DNA of 64,000 nucleotides, taken from Clostridia bacterium (GTDB lineage Bacteria > Bacillota > Clostridia > Lachnospirales > Lachnospiraceae). The notes beneath the pieces were generated by a model. The model had not been told where the DNA came from, made no database searches, and was given only the letters and a program-made list of their open reading frames with translations. The stretch covers positions 31,736-95,735 of the forward strand of contig CAJTAT010000012.1 of assembly GCA_910574475.1 (NCBI GenBank). Reading direction: 5' to 3'. Within the stretch, counting starts at the first letter, position 1, and each line of letters starts with the position of its first letter. Both the position numbers and the translations under genes were made by a program. Shown here piece after piece: positions 17,964 through 25,751 of this stretch.

Positions 17964-20191
17964 AATATGCCAATATCATAGTAGACATTTCCATGGAAAA
18001 GCTGGATAAGACTTTTCAGTATGAGATTCCAGAGGAATTGAAGGATATTCTGGCTGTGGGGATGCAGGTAGTGGTTCCCTTTGGAAAGGGCAGCAGGACT
18101 TTGACCGGATATGTCATAGAACTGACGGATCAATGGGAATACGATCCTTCCCGAATAAAAAAGATTTTGCAGATTGCAGATAAAGGGATTCGACTGGAAG
18201 GCCAATTGATTGCCTTGGCTGCCTGGATTCGCCGTACTTATGGCTCTACAATGAATCAAGCTTTGAAAACAGTTCTGCCGGTTCGTCAAAAAGTACAGGA
18301 AAAAACCAGAAGGCGGGTGATGCTGACTATCTCCCCAAAAGAGGCAGTGGAATATCTGGAAATATTTCAAAAAAAGCATCAGACAGCCAGATTTCGCCTT
18401 TTAGCTGCCCTCATAGATACGAAGGAGATGGATTACCGTCTTGTTATGGAACAACTTCATCTCACAGTTTCCACAGTAAAAAAGCTGGAGGAGATGGGGA
18501 TTCTTCGTGTAGAGACAGCGATGGTGTTCCGCAATCCTGTGAAAAAGATTGAAAGTAACCCTATTCTGCACAGATTAAATGATACTCAGCAAGCCATTGT
18601 GGAGGATATACTTGCCAGAAATGACAGACAAGATAAGAGACCTTCTCTTGTTCATGGAGTAACAGGAAGCGGAAAGACAGAAGTTTATATGGAATTAATT
18701 GCCGCCACTCTGGATCGAGGACAGGAGGCTATTGTGTTGATTCCTGAGATTGCATTAACCTTTCAGACAGCTCTTCGTTTTTATCAGAGGTTTGGAGAGC
18801 AGGTGACAATTATTAATTCCAGGCTTTCTCAAGGAGAACGCTATGATCAGATGGAGCGGGCCAGAACAGGTCAGGTGAAAGTAATGATAGGCCCTCGCTC
18901 AGCTCTTTTCACTCCCTTCCAGAATCTGGGGATTATTGTTATAGACGAGGAACATGAGGCCAGCTATAAAAGTGAGACAGCCCCTCGATATCATGCCCGG
19001 GAGACTGCCATAGAGCGGGCTAGGATGTGTAAAGCCTTTGTGGTGCTAGGCTCAGCCACACCTACCGTAGAGTCGTATGAGAAAGCTCTGAATGGAGAAT
19101 ATAATCTGTATGAGCTGAAAAAAAGAGTTTTAGATAAACCCTTGCCGGTATCGGAGATCATTGATCTGCGAGAGGAACTTCAGGCGGGCAACCGTTCCAT
19201 TTTGAGTGATCGTCTGCGGTCACTGATGGAAGATCGTCTGCAAAAGAGACAGCAGATTATGTTATTTCTAAACAGGCGGGGATATGCAGGCTTTGTTTCT
19301 TGCAGAGCCTGTGGACATGTGATAAAATGTCCACATTGTGATGTGTCTCTGGCTCTGCATACAGGAAAGCGCATGGTCTGTCACTATTGCGGCTATGAAG
19401 AGCCTGCCAGGGAAAAATGCCCTTCCTGCGGATCTGGATATATTGGAGCTTTTCGCGCAGGAACTCAGCAGGTGACAGAGATCGTTCAGCGGGAGTTTCC
19501 GTCTGCCAGGGTTCTGCGGATGGATATGGATACGACCAAGAATAAAGATGGGCATGAGAAGATTCTTGAAGCCTTTGCAGACGGACAGGCCGATATCCTG
19601 GTTGGCACTCAGATGATTGTAAAAGGACATGATTTCCCAGAGGTAACTTTGGTAGGCGTGTTGGCGGCAGACATGTCCCTTTATGCCGGAGACTATCGGG
19701 CTTCTGAGAGAACCTTTCAGCTTTTAGCTCAGGCAGCAGGCCGCGCAGGACGAGGGCGGGAGAAAGGAATAGCTATTATCCAGACCTACAGTCCAGCTCA
19801 TTATAGTATCCAGACAGCGGCAGCTCAAGATTATGAAGCTTTTTTTAAGGAGGAGATAGCGTATCGCCGTCTCATGGAATACCCACCGGCGGCCCACCTT
19901 CTGGCACTGTACCTTTCCTGCAGAGAGAAAGAACTTCTGGATAAGGAAAGCAACTTTCTGGGAAAAGAGCTTATCGGGCTGATAGGAAAGGAGCCTATTC
20001 GTATCATAGGACCAGCAGACGCACATGTATCAAAGGTCAATGACATTTATCGGAAAGTCTTTTACCTGAAATGCCAGGACCAGGAACCCTTGCTGGTCCT
20101 GAAAGAACAGTTGGAGCAATTGACAAAGGAAAAGGAAAGTCTTAAGCCCGTAACCATACAGTTCGACATGAACCCCATAAGCGGATACTAA
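17960..20191 (+). CDS. priA: Primosomal protein N' (replication restart helicase)
   Basis: Reloads the replicative helicase at stalled forks. The 743 residues contain the N-terminal 3'-DNA-binding domain, Walker A GVTGSGKTEVY (about 233-243), DEEH box (about 328-331), a zinc-binding insertion with paired CxxC motifs (CRACGHVIKCPHC, then CHYCGYEE and CPSCGSGY, about 447-500) and helicase motif AQAAGRAGRG. It begins at the GTG that overlaps the murE stop by 4 bases; MKYANIIVDISMEKLDKTFQYEIP is the standard PriA start. Confidence 0.97.
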   Translation: MKYANIIVDISMEKLDKTFQYEIPEELKDILAVGMQVVVPFGKGSRTLTGYVIELTDQWEYDPSRIKKILQIADKGIRLEGQLIALAAWIRRTYGSTMNQALKTVLPVRQKVQEKTRRRVMLTISPKEAVEYLEIFQKKHQTARFRLLAALIDTKEMDYRLVMEQLHLTVSTVKKLEEMGILRVETAMVFRNPVKKIESNPILHRLNDTQQAIVEDILARNDRQDKRPSLVHGVTGSGKTEVYMELIAATLDRGQEAIVLIPEIALTFQTALRFYQRFGEQVTIINSRLSQGERYDQMERARTGQVKVMIGPRSALFTPFQNLGIIVIDEEHEASYKSETAPRYHARETAIERARMCKAFVVLGSATPTVESYEKALNGEYNLYELKKRVLDKPLPVSEIIDLREELQAGNRSILSDRLRSLMEDRLQKRQQIMLFLNRRGYAGFVSCRACGHVIKCPHCDVSLALHTGKRMVCHYCGYEEPAREKCPSCGSGYIGAFRAGTQQVTEIVQREFPSARVLRMDMDTTKNKDGHEKILEAFADGQADILVGTQMIVKGHDFPEVTLVGVLAADMSLYAGDYRASERTFQLLAQAAGRAGRGREKGIAIIQTYSPAHYSIQTAAAQDYEAFFKEEIAYRRLMEYPPAAHLLALYLSCREKELLDKESNFLGKELIGLIGKEPIRIIGPADAHVSKVNDIYRKVFYLKCQDQEPLLVLKEQLEQLTKEKESLKPVTIQFDMNPISGY

Positions 20192-20340
20192 ATTCGTTCC
20201 AGCCCCCGTACACTGGGGCTGGAGCGGGACTAAAAAAACAGCGGAAGCCGCGCCAGTGCACAGAACAATTTACGTACACATGAAAATGTGGACGGAAATT
20301 CGTTCTAGATCCCCGTGTACTGAGGGGCTGGAGCGGGACT
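20191..20340 (+). repeat. Pair of imperfect direct repeats, each a hairpin, between priA and def
   Basis: Copy 1 (20191-20231) and copy 2 (20297-20340) both begin AATTCGTTC and end GGGGCTGGAGCGGGACT, separated by 65 bases. In copy 1 CCAGCCCC pairs with GGGGCTGG; in copy 2 the arm is changed to AGATCCCC against GGGGCT, so pairing is shorter. The second copy ends 18 bases before the def start. They are not followed by T runs, so they are not ordinary terminators. Confidence 0.7.
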
Positions 20341-20358
20341 TAAAATAGGAGGAAAACG

Positions 20359-20835
20359 ATGGCAATCAGAAATATCAGAAAAATAGGAGATGACATTCTT
20401 CGGAAAAAGTGTCGGGAAGTGAAAGAGATGACGCCTAAGCTGCAAGAGCTCATTGATGACATGTATGAGACCATGTACGAGGCTATGGGAGTGGGACTTG
20501 CGGCCCCCCAGGTAGGAGTGCTGAAGCGGATCGTAGTTATTGATGTGGACGGAACGCCCTACACCATGATTAACCCCAGGATTCTGGAGAGTCGGGATAC
20601 GCAGAAAGGCGGAGAAGGATGCTTAAGCCTGCCAGGTAAGGCTGGCGTCGTTACCCGTCCCAACTATGTTCGTGCGGAAGCCTGGAATGAGAAGATGGAG
20701 CGGTATGAGGTGGAAGGTACAGAGCTCCTTGCCAGAGCCATTGCCCATGAGGTGGAGCATTTGGAAGGTGTTCTGTATGTGGATCATGTAGAGGGCGAGC
20801 TCTATGATGTAGAGGCTGATGAAGAGGACGAATAA
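20359..20835 (+). CDS. def: Peptide deformylase
   Basis: Removes the N-formyl group from new proteins. At 158 residues it has motif 1 GVGLAAPQ (44-51), motif 2 EGCLSLPG (86-93, metal-binding cysteine) and motif 3 HEVEHLEG (130-137, metal-binding histidines and catalytic glutamate). The third motif has E where HExDHL is usual, a conservative change seen in clostridia. AGGAGG precedes the ATG. Directly followed by fmt, the enzyme that makes the formyl group. Confidence 0.97.
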   Translation: MAIRNIRKIGDDILRKKCREVKEMTPKLQELIDDMYETMYEAMGVGLAAPQVGVLKRIVVIDVDGTPYTMINPRILESRDTQKGGEGCLSLPGKAGVVTRPNYVRAEAWNEKMERYEVEGTELLARAIAHEVEHLEGVLYVDHVEGELYDVEADEEDE

Positions 20836-20864
20836 TTTTTTGCCTGAGAGAAAGGATTGGATCT

Positions 20865-21797
20865 ATGAAAATAATATTTATGGGAACGCCTGATTTCTCT
20901 GTGGGAACATTGGAGGCTTTGGTAAAAGCGGGCCATGAGATTACACTGGTAGTCTCCCAGCCGGACAGACCTAAGGGGCGGGGCCATGAACTGGTTCCCA
21001 CGCCGGTAAAGGAAATGGCTTTCAAACATAATCTTCGGGTTTATCAGCCTGAAAAATTAAAAGGGAAATTGGCTGAAGAAATGATTGAAAAAACAGAGGC
21101 TGATGTCATTGTTGTAGTAGCCTTTGGACAGATCATACCAAAGTCCATTTTGAATATGAAGCGGTATGGATGTATCAATGTTCATGCTTCTCTTTTGCCC
21201 AAGTACCGTGGAGCTGCTCCTATTCAGTGGGCGGTAATAGACGGAGAGACGGAGAGTGGCGTCACCATTATGAAGATGGACGAAGGGCTGGATACAGGCG
21301 ATATGCTGCTGAAGGCTGGCATCCCTCTGGATGAGAAAGAGACGGGCGGTAGCCTGTTTGACAAACTGAGTACCCTGGGGGCTTCTCTCTGTGTGGAAGC
21401 TTTGGAAAAGCTGGAGGCGGGAGAAATTACACCTGAAAAACAAGGAGAGACAACGACTGCCTACGCAAAAATGCTGACGAAAGAAATGGGGTATCTGGAC
21501 TGGACACGGCCGGCTGTGGAGCTGGAACGCCTGATTCGCGGGTTGAATCCATGGCCCAGTGCTTACGCACAGCTTCAGGGAAAGACCTTGAAAATCTGGG
21601 CAGCAGACGTATGTGAGGAAGAGCAGGCAGAAAGTACCTGTGGGGAGATCGTAAAGGTAGCAAAGGATGCAATCTATGTAGCTTGCGGCAAAGGGACTCT
21701 TAAGATTACAGAACTTCAGCTTCAGGGAAAGAAACGAATGGATACGGCAGCCTTCCTGCGGGGATACAGCCTGGAGAAAGGCATCCTGTTGGGCTAA
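20865..21797 (+). CDS. fmt: Methionyl-tRNA formyltransferase
   Basis: Formylates initiator Met-tRNA using 10-formyl-tetrahydrofolate. The 310-residue protein has the N-terminal formyltransferase fold with MGTPDFSVG at the start and the folate-binding HASLLPKYRGAAPIQWAVIDGE (about 104-125), followed by the C-terminal OB-like tRNA-binding domain. It lies 29 bp after def, the standard pairing. Confidence 0.97.
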   Translation: MKIIFMGTPDFSVGTLEALVKAGHEITLVVSQPDRPKGRGHELVPTPVKEMAFKHNLRVYQPEKLKGKLAEEMIEKTEADVIVVVAFGQIIPKSILNMKRYGCINVHASLLPKYRGAAPIQWAVIDGETESGVTIMKMDEGLDTGDMLLKAGIPLDEKETGGSLFDKLSTLGASLCVEALEKLEAGEITPEKQGETTTAYAKMLTKEMGYLDWTRPAVELERLIRGLNPWPSAYAQLQGKTLKIWAADVCEEEQAESTCGEIVKVAKDAIYVACGKGTLKITELQLQGKKRMDTAAFLRGYSLEKGILLG

Positions 21798-21872
21798 ACG
21801 TTTGAGATATGTGAGCTGTGAGTGATAGCTGGTAAACAACTGTCTGACAGAAAGTAAGGAGATGATTCAATT

Positions 21873-22568
21873 ATGTATGGCTATTATTTTGACCCAACTT
21901 ATATTTTAGTTCTGATAGGCCTGGTGATTTCTCTTTGGGCGTCGGCAAAAGTAAAGTCTACTTATGCGAAGTACAACAAAGTGAGAAGCGTGTCTGGCCT
22001 GAGTGGAGCGGCAGCGGCGGAACGCATTTTGAAATCCGCAGGTCTTTATGATGTGCGGATAGAGCATATTTCAGGAAATCTGACGGATCACTACGATCCC
22101 CGCACCCGGGTATTGCGTTTATCAGATTCTGTATACGGCTCCACCTCTGTGGCAGCCATAGGCGTGGCAGCTCATGAGTGCGGCCATGCCATTCAGGATG
22201 ACCAGTCCTACGCTCCGCTTAAACTGCGCAACTCCTTTGTCCCAATTGCCAATATTGGTACTCAGGCAGCCTGGCCGATTATCTTAATCGGACTGTTTTT
22301 TGGCAGCTCTCAGTTTCTGATTAATCTGGGAATTTTATTATTTTCCCTGGGAGTATTGTTCCAGCTCATTACCTTGCCCGTAGAATTTGACGCCTCCAGT
22401 CGCGCTCTACGGATTTTGGGAGATTCAGGAATCTTGTACGGCGATGAAATCAAGAATACAAGAAAGGTTTTGAGTGCAGCGGCCATGACCTATGTGGCAG
22501 CAGCGGCGGCATCTATTTTGTCCCTGCTTCGTCTTATCATACTATTTGGAGGAAGGAACCGTGACTAA
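21873..22568 (+). CDS. Zinc metallopeptidase, YugP-like
   Basis: 231 residues with an N-terminal membrane helix, the zinc motif HECGHAIQ (101-108) and two or more C-terminal membrane helices (WPIILIGLFFGSSQF, LGILLFSLGVLFQLI). This is the PF04298 membrane zinc protease family. Substrate unknown. Its position between fmt and rsmB is a conserved clostridial arrangement. The last 8 bases overlap rsmB. Confidence 0.92.
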   Translation: MYGYYFDPTYILVLIGLVISLWASAKVKSTYAKYNKVRSVSGLSGAAAAERILKSAGLYDVRIEHISGNLTDHYDPRTRVLRLSDSVYGSTSVAAIGVAAHECGHAIQDDQSYAPLKLRNSFVPIANIGTQAAWPIILIGLFFGSSQFLINLGILLFSLGVLFQLITLPVEFDASSRALRILGDSGILYGDEIKNTRKVLSAAAMTYVAAAAASILSLLRLIILFGGRNRD

Positions 22569-23913
22569 GACGGTAAACACCCGGGAACTGATACTCGGTA
22601 TACTGATGGAAGTAACCCGTCAGGAGGAATACAGCCATATAGCCATCCGCAATGTTTTGGAAAAATATCAGTATTTGGATAAGCAGGAGAGAGCCTTTAT
22701 TACTCGTGTGACAGAAGGAACTCTGGAATGGATGCTTCACCTGGATTACATCATTGGACAGTTTTCCAGCGTCAAACTTAACAAAATAAAGCTTCCTATC
22801 CGAAACATTCTACGGATGTCTGTGTATCAGTTAAAATTTATGGACAGTGTGCCAGATTCGGCTGTCTGCAATGAAGCTGTAAAACTGGCCCAGAGGAAAG
22901 GATTTCATCAGTTAAAGGGATTTGTAAATGGGGTTCTGAGAAATATAGCCAGAAACATTTCCCAGGTGGAATACCCATCTCAGACAGAAGCGAAGAAATA
23001 TTTATCCGTCATGTACTCCATGCCAGAATGGATTGTACAGGACTGGCTGGATATTTATGGACGGGAAACTACAGAGAGAATTTTAAAAGATTTTCTGGAG
23101 AAACGGCCCTTGTCCATCCGTACCAATCTGGAGAAAATATCTTCACAGAGACTTAAAGAACGATTGGAGCAGCAGGGAATTCAGGTGACACAGGTTCCAG
23201 GAATCTCTTATGCACTGGAGATAGAAAATTTTGATTATCTAAGGGCGATTCCAGAATTTCAGGAAGGTTTGTTCCAGGTTCAGGATATCAGTTCCATGCT
23301 GGCAGTGGAGGCGGCTTCACCTAAGGCGGGAGATGTCTGTATAGATATGTGTGCAGCGCCTGGAGGGAAGAGCCTGCATCTTGGGGAAGCTTTAAAAGGT
23401 ACGGGATGCGTTGAGGCACGTGACCTGACAGAATATAAAGCAGAACTGATTCGTGAGAATATCAGGCGAATGGGAGCAGACAATATAGAGGTACGTGTAT
23501 GGGACGCCTGCGAAAAGGATGAAACATCTCTGGAAACGGCAGATGTACTTCTTGCGGATTTGCCCTGCTCAGGGCTTGGCGTCCTGGGGAAAAAGACGGA
23601 TCTGAAGTACCGGATGACAAAAGAGCAGCAGAAGGAACTGGCGGCATTGCAGCGGCAGATTCTTAGTACCGTTCAGGCCTATGTGAAGCCGGGAGGAACC
23701 CTGGTCTACAGCACTTGTACAATCAACCGGGAGGAAAATGAAGAAAATGTTGCCTGGTTTTTAAAAGAATACCCCTTTGAGGCGGTTCCTCTGGAAGGAG
23801 AACTTTGGGAAATATATGGAGGAAAGACTCATGGGCAGGGGTATGTGCAGCTGCTTCCCGGACTACAGGGGTGTGATGGTTTTTTTATAGCAAAATTCAG
23901 AAAGTTGACATAA
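22561..23913 (+). CDS. rsmB: 16S rRNA (cytosine(967)-C(5))-methyltransferase
   Basis: Methylates C967 of 16S rRNA using S-adenosylmethionine. The 450 residues contain an N-terminal NusB-like RNA-binding domain (to about 140) and a methyltransferase domain with DMCAAPGGKSLHLGE (SAM site), DLPCSGLGVLG (general motif IV cysteine) and YSTCTINREENE (motif VI catalytic cysteine). I chose the GTG at 22561, which follows GGAGGAAGG. An open extension to 22492 would lie inside the metallopeptidase gene. Confidence 0.95.
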   Translation: MTKTVNTRELILGILMEVTRQEEYSHIAIRNVLEKYQYLDKQERAFITRVTEGTLEWMLHLDYIIGQFSSVKLNKIKLPIRNILRMSVYQLKFMDSVPDSAVCNEAVKLAQRKGFHQLKGFVNGVLRNIARNISQVEYPSQTEAKKYLSVMYSMPEWIVQDWLDIYGRETTERILKDFLEKRPLSIRTNLEKISSQRLKERLEQQGIQVTQVPGISYALEIENFDYLRAIPEFQEGLFQVQDISSMLAVEAASPKAGDVCIDMCAAPGGKSLHLGEALKGTGCVEARDLTEYKAELIRENIRRMGADNIEVRVWDACEKDETSLETADVLLADLPCSGLGVLGKKTDLKYRMTKEQQKELAALQRQILSTVQAYVKPGGTLVYSTCTINREENEENVAWFLKEYPFEAVPLEGELWEIYGGKTHGQGYVQLLPGLQGCDGFFIAKFRKLT

Positions 23914-23919
23914 GGAAAG

Positions 23920-25020
23920 ATGGGACGAATTGATGTGAAATCTCTGACCAGGGAAGAATTGCGATCTGAGATGGCAAAAAGGGGAGAGAAAACTTTCCGC
24001 GGAGATCAGATCTATGAATGGATTCACAAAAAACTGGCTGAAAGTTTTACTCAGATGAGTAATCTTTCCAGAGATTTAAGAGAACAATTGGAAGAAGAAT
24101 ATGAATATGTCAGTTTGGAGATTGTAGAAGTACAGAGATCAAAGCTGGACGGCACCTGTAAATATCTGTTTCGATTGCCAGACGGATATGTGATTGAGAG
24201 CGTACTTATGCCATATCACCATGGAAATTCTGTGTGTATTTCTTCCCAGGCTGGCTGCCGGATGGGCTGTCGGTTTTGTGCCTCTACGATCGGAGGATTG
24301 GAACGAAATCTACGCCCTTCCGAAATGCTGGATCAGGTCTATCAAATTCAGAAAGATTCTGGGGAACGTGTCTCCAATGTGGTCATCATGGGCACAGGGG
24401 AACCATTGGATAATTATACGAATCTTTTGACCTTTCTACACTTGCTGTCTGACGAGGGCGGTCTGAACATCAGCCAGAGGAATATTACGGTGTCTACCTG
24501 TGGAATTGTTCCCGGGATCCGTCAGTTGGCGGAGGAGAAGCTTCAGATTACTCTGGCCATTTCTCTTCACGCTCCCACCCAGGAGAAACGGCAGAAATTA
24601 ATGCCTGTGGCCAATAAATATCATTTAGAAGAGGTGTTGGATGCCTGTGCTTATTATTTTAGAAAAACAGGCAGAAGAATTACCTTTGAATATAGTCTCT
24701 TGGGAGGGATCAATGACAGCCTTGAGGATGCAGAAGCTTTGGCAGCCCTCGTAAAACCCATCGGAGGCCATGTGAATTTGATCCCGGTAAACCCAGTAAC
24801 AGAGCGGGATTTTGTCCGGCCGGGTAAAAAAGTTATTGATAATTTCAAAAATAAACTTGAAAATTGCGGAATAAATGGTACACTTAGAAGAGAAATGGGT
24901 CGGGATATAGATGGCGCCTGCGGGCAACTTCGCAAACGATATATGAAAGACAGACCTGAAAATAGCCCTTTCGGACACAAGAATTATGCCAGAGGGGAGA
25001 AAGGAGGAGACAAATGCTGA
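23920..25020 (+). CDS. rlmN: Dual-specificity 23S rRNA A2503 / tRNA A37 methyltransferase
   Basis: Radical-SAM enzyme that methylates C2 of adenine. The 366 residues have the iron-sulfur motif CRMGCRFC (C113, C117, C120), GTGEPLDNY, and the C-terminal segment with the second catalytic cysteine (CGINGTLRREMGRDIDGACGQL). No Cfr-like features are evident. It starts 6 bases after rsmB and overlaps the phosphatase gene by 7 bases. Confidence 0.96.
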   Translation: MGRIDVKSLTREELRSEMAKRGEKTFRGDQIYEWIHKKLAESFTQMSNLSRDLREQLEEEYEYVSLEIVEVQRSKLDGTCKYLFRLPDGYVIESVLMPYHHGNSVCISSQAGCRMGCRFCASTIGGLERNLRPSEMLDQVYQIQKDSGERVSNVVIMGTGEPLDNYTNLLTFLHLLSDEGGLNISQRNITVSTCGIVPGIRQLAEEKLQITLAISLHAPTQEKRQKLMPVANKYHLEEVLDACAYYFRKTGRRITFEYSLLGGINDSLEDAEALAALVKPIGGHVNLIPVNPVTERDFVRPGKKVIDNFKNKLENCGINGTLRREMGRDIDGACGQLRKRYMKDRPENSPFGHKNYARGEKGGDKC

Positions 25021-25739
25021 GGGCATATGGAATGAAAGATGTCGGCCGATGTCGGGACATCAATCAGGATTATATTTTTGTATCAGAAAAACCGGTCGGT
25101 AATTTACCCAATCTCTTCCTGGTAGCGGATGGAATGGGCGGTCATAAGGCAGGCGATCTGGCCTCCGAGTATACAGTCTCCATGATTCGGGAGGCAGTCG
25201 AGAAAAGTATGCGGAATATCCCCCTACAGATTTTAAAAGGCGCATTTCAGTATGCAAATCAAAAACTAATAGAGAAAGCCGGAGAGTCTTCTGCCTATAC
25301 AGGCATGGGTACTACTTTGGTGGCGGCAACTGTAGTAGGTGAAATGGTTTATGTGGTAAATGTAGGAGACAGCCGACTTTATAAAGTGGGCAGAAACATA
25401 GAACAGATCACACAAGATCATTCCCTTGTGGAGGAAATGGTTCGCCTGGGAGAGATTTCAAGAGAGCAAGCAATGAATCACCCTGAGAAAAACATTATAA
25501 CGAGAGCTATTGGAGTAGAGAAGGAAGTGGAACCGGATTATTTCACTATTTCTCTGGAGCAGGGAGAGTGTTTACTTTTGTGCTCAGATGGCCTGAGTAA
25601 TATGATAGAGGATTCCCAAATCAAAGAGATTTTGGACAGACGGGCAGATTTACGGTCCGCAACAAAAGAGCTGGTGTACACAGCAAATCAGAATGGCGGA
25701 AGAGATAATATTGCCGTTGTATTGGTTGAACAGGGATGA
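25014..25739 (+). CDS. stp: PP2C-type serine/threonine phosphatase
   Basis: Reverses phosphorylation by the adjacent PASTA kinase. 241 residues with metal-binding VADGMGGHKAGD (about 39-50), VNVGDSRLY, and SDGLSNM and GGRDNIAVVLV near the end. The ATG follows AGGAGA within the end of rlmN. The stp-prkC-rsgA order is the standard Gram-positive module. Confidence 0.95.
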   Translation: MLRAYGMKDVGRCRDINQDYIFVSEKPVGNLPNLFLVADGMGGHKAGDLASEYTVSMIREAVEKSMRNIPLQILKGAFQYANQKLIEKAGESSAYTGMGTTLVAATVVGEMVYVVNVGDSRLYKVGRNIEQITQDHSLVEEMVRLGEISREQAMNHPEKNIITRAIGVEKEVEPDYFTISLEQGECLLLCSDGLSNMIEDSQIKEILDRRADLRSATKELVYTANQNGGRDNIAVVLVEQG

Positions 25740-25751
25740 TGAGGTGATAAA

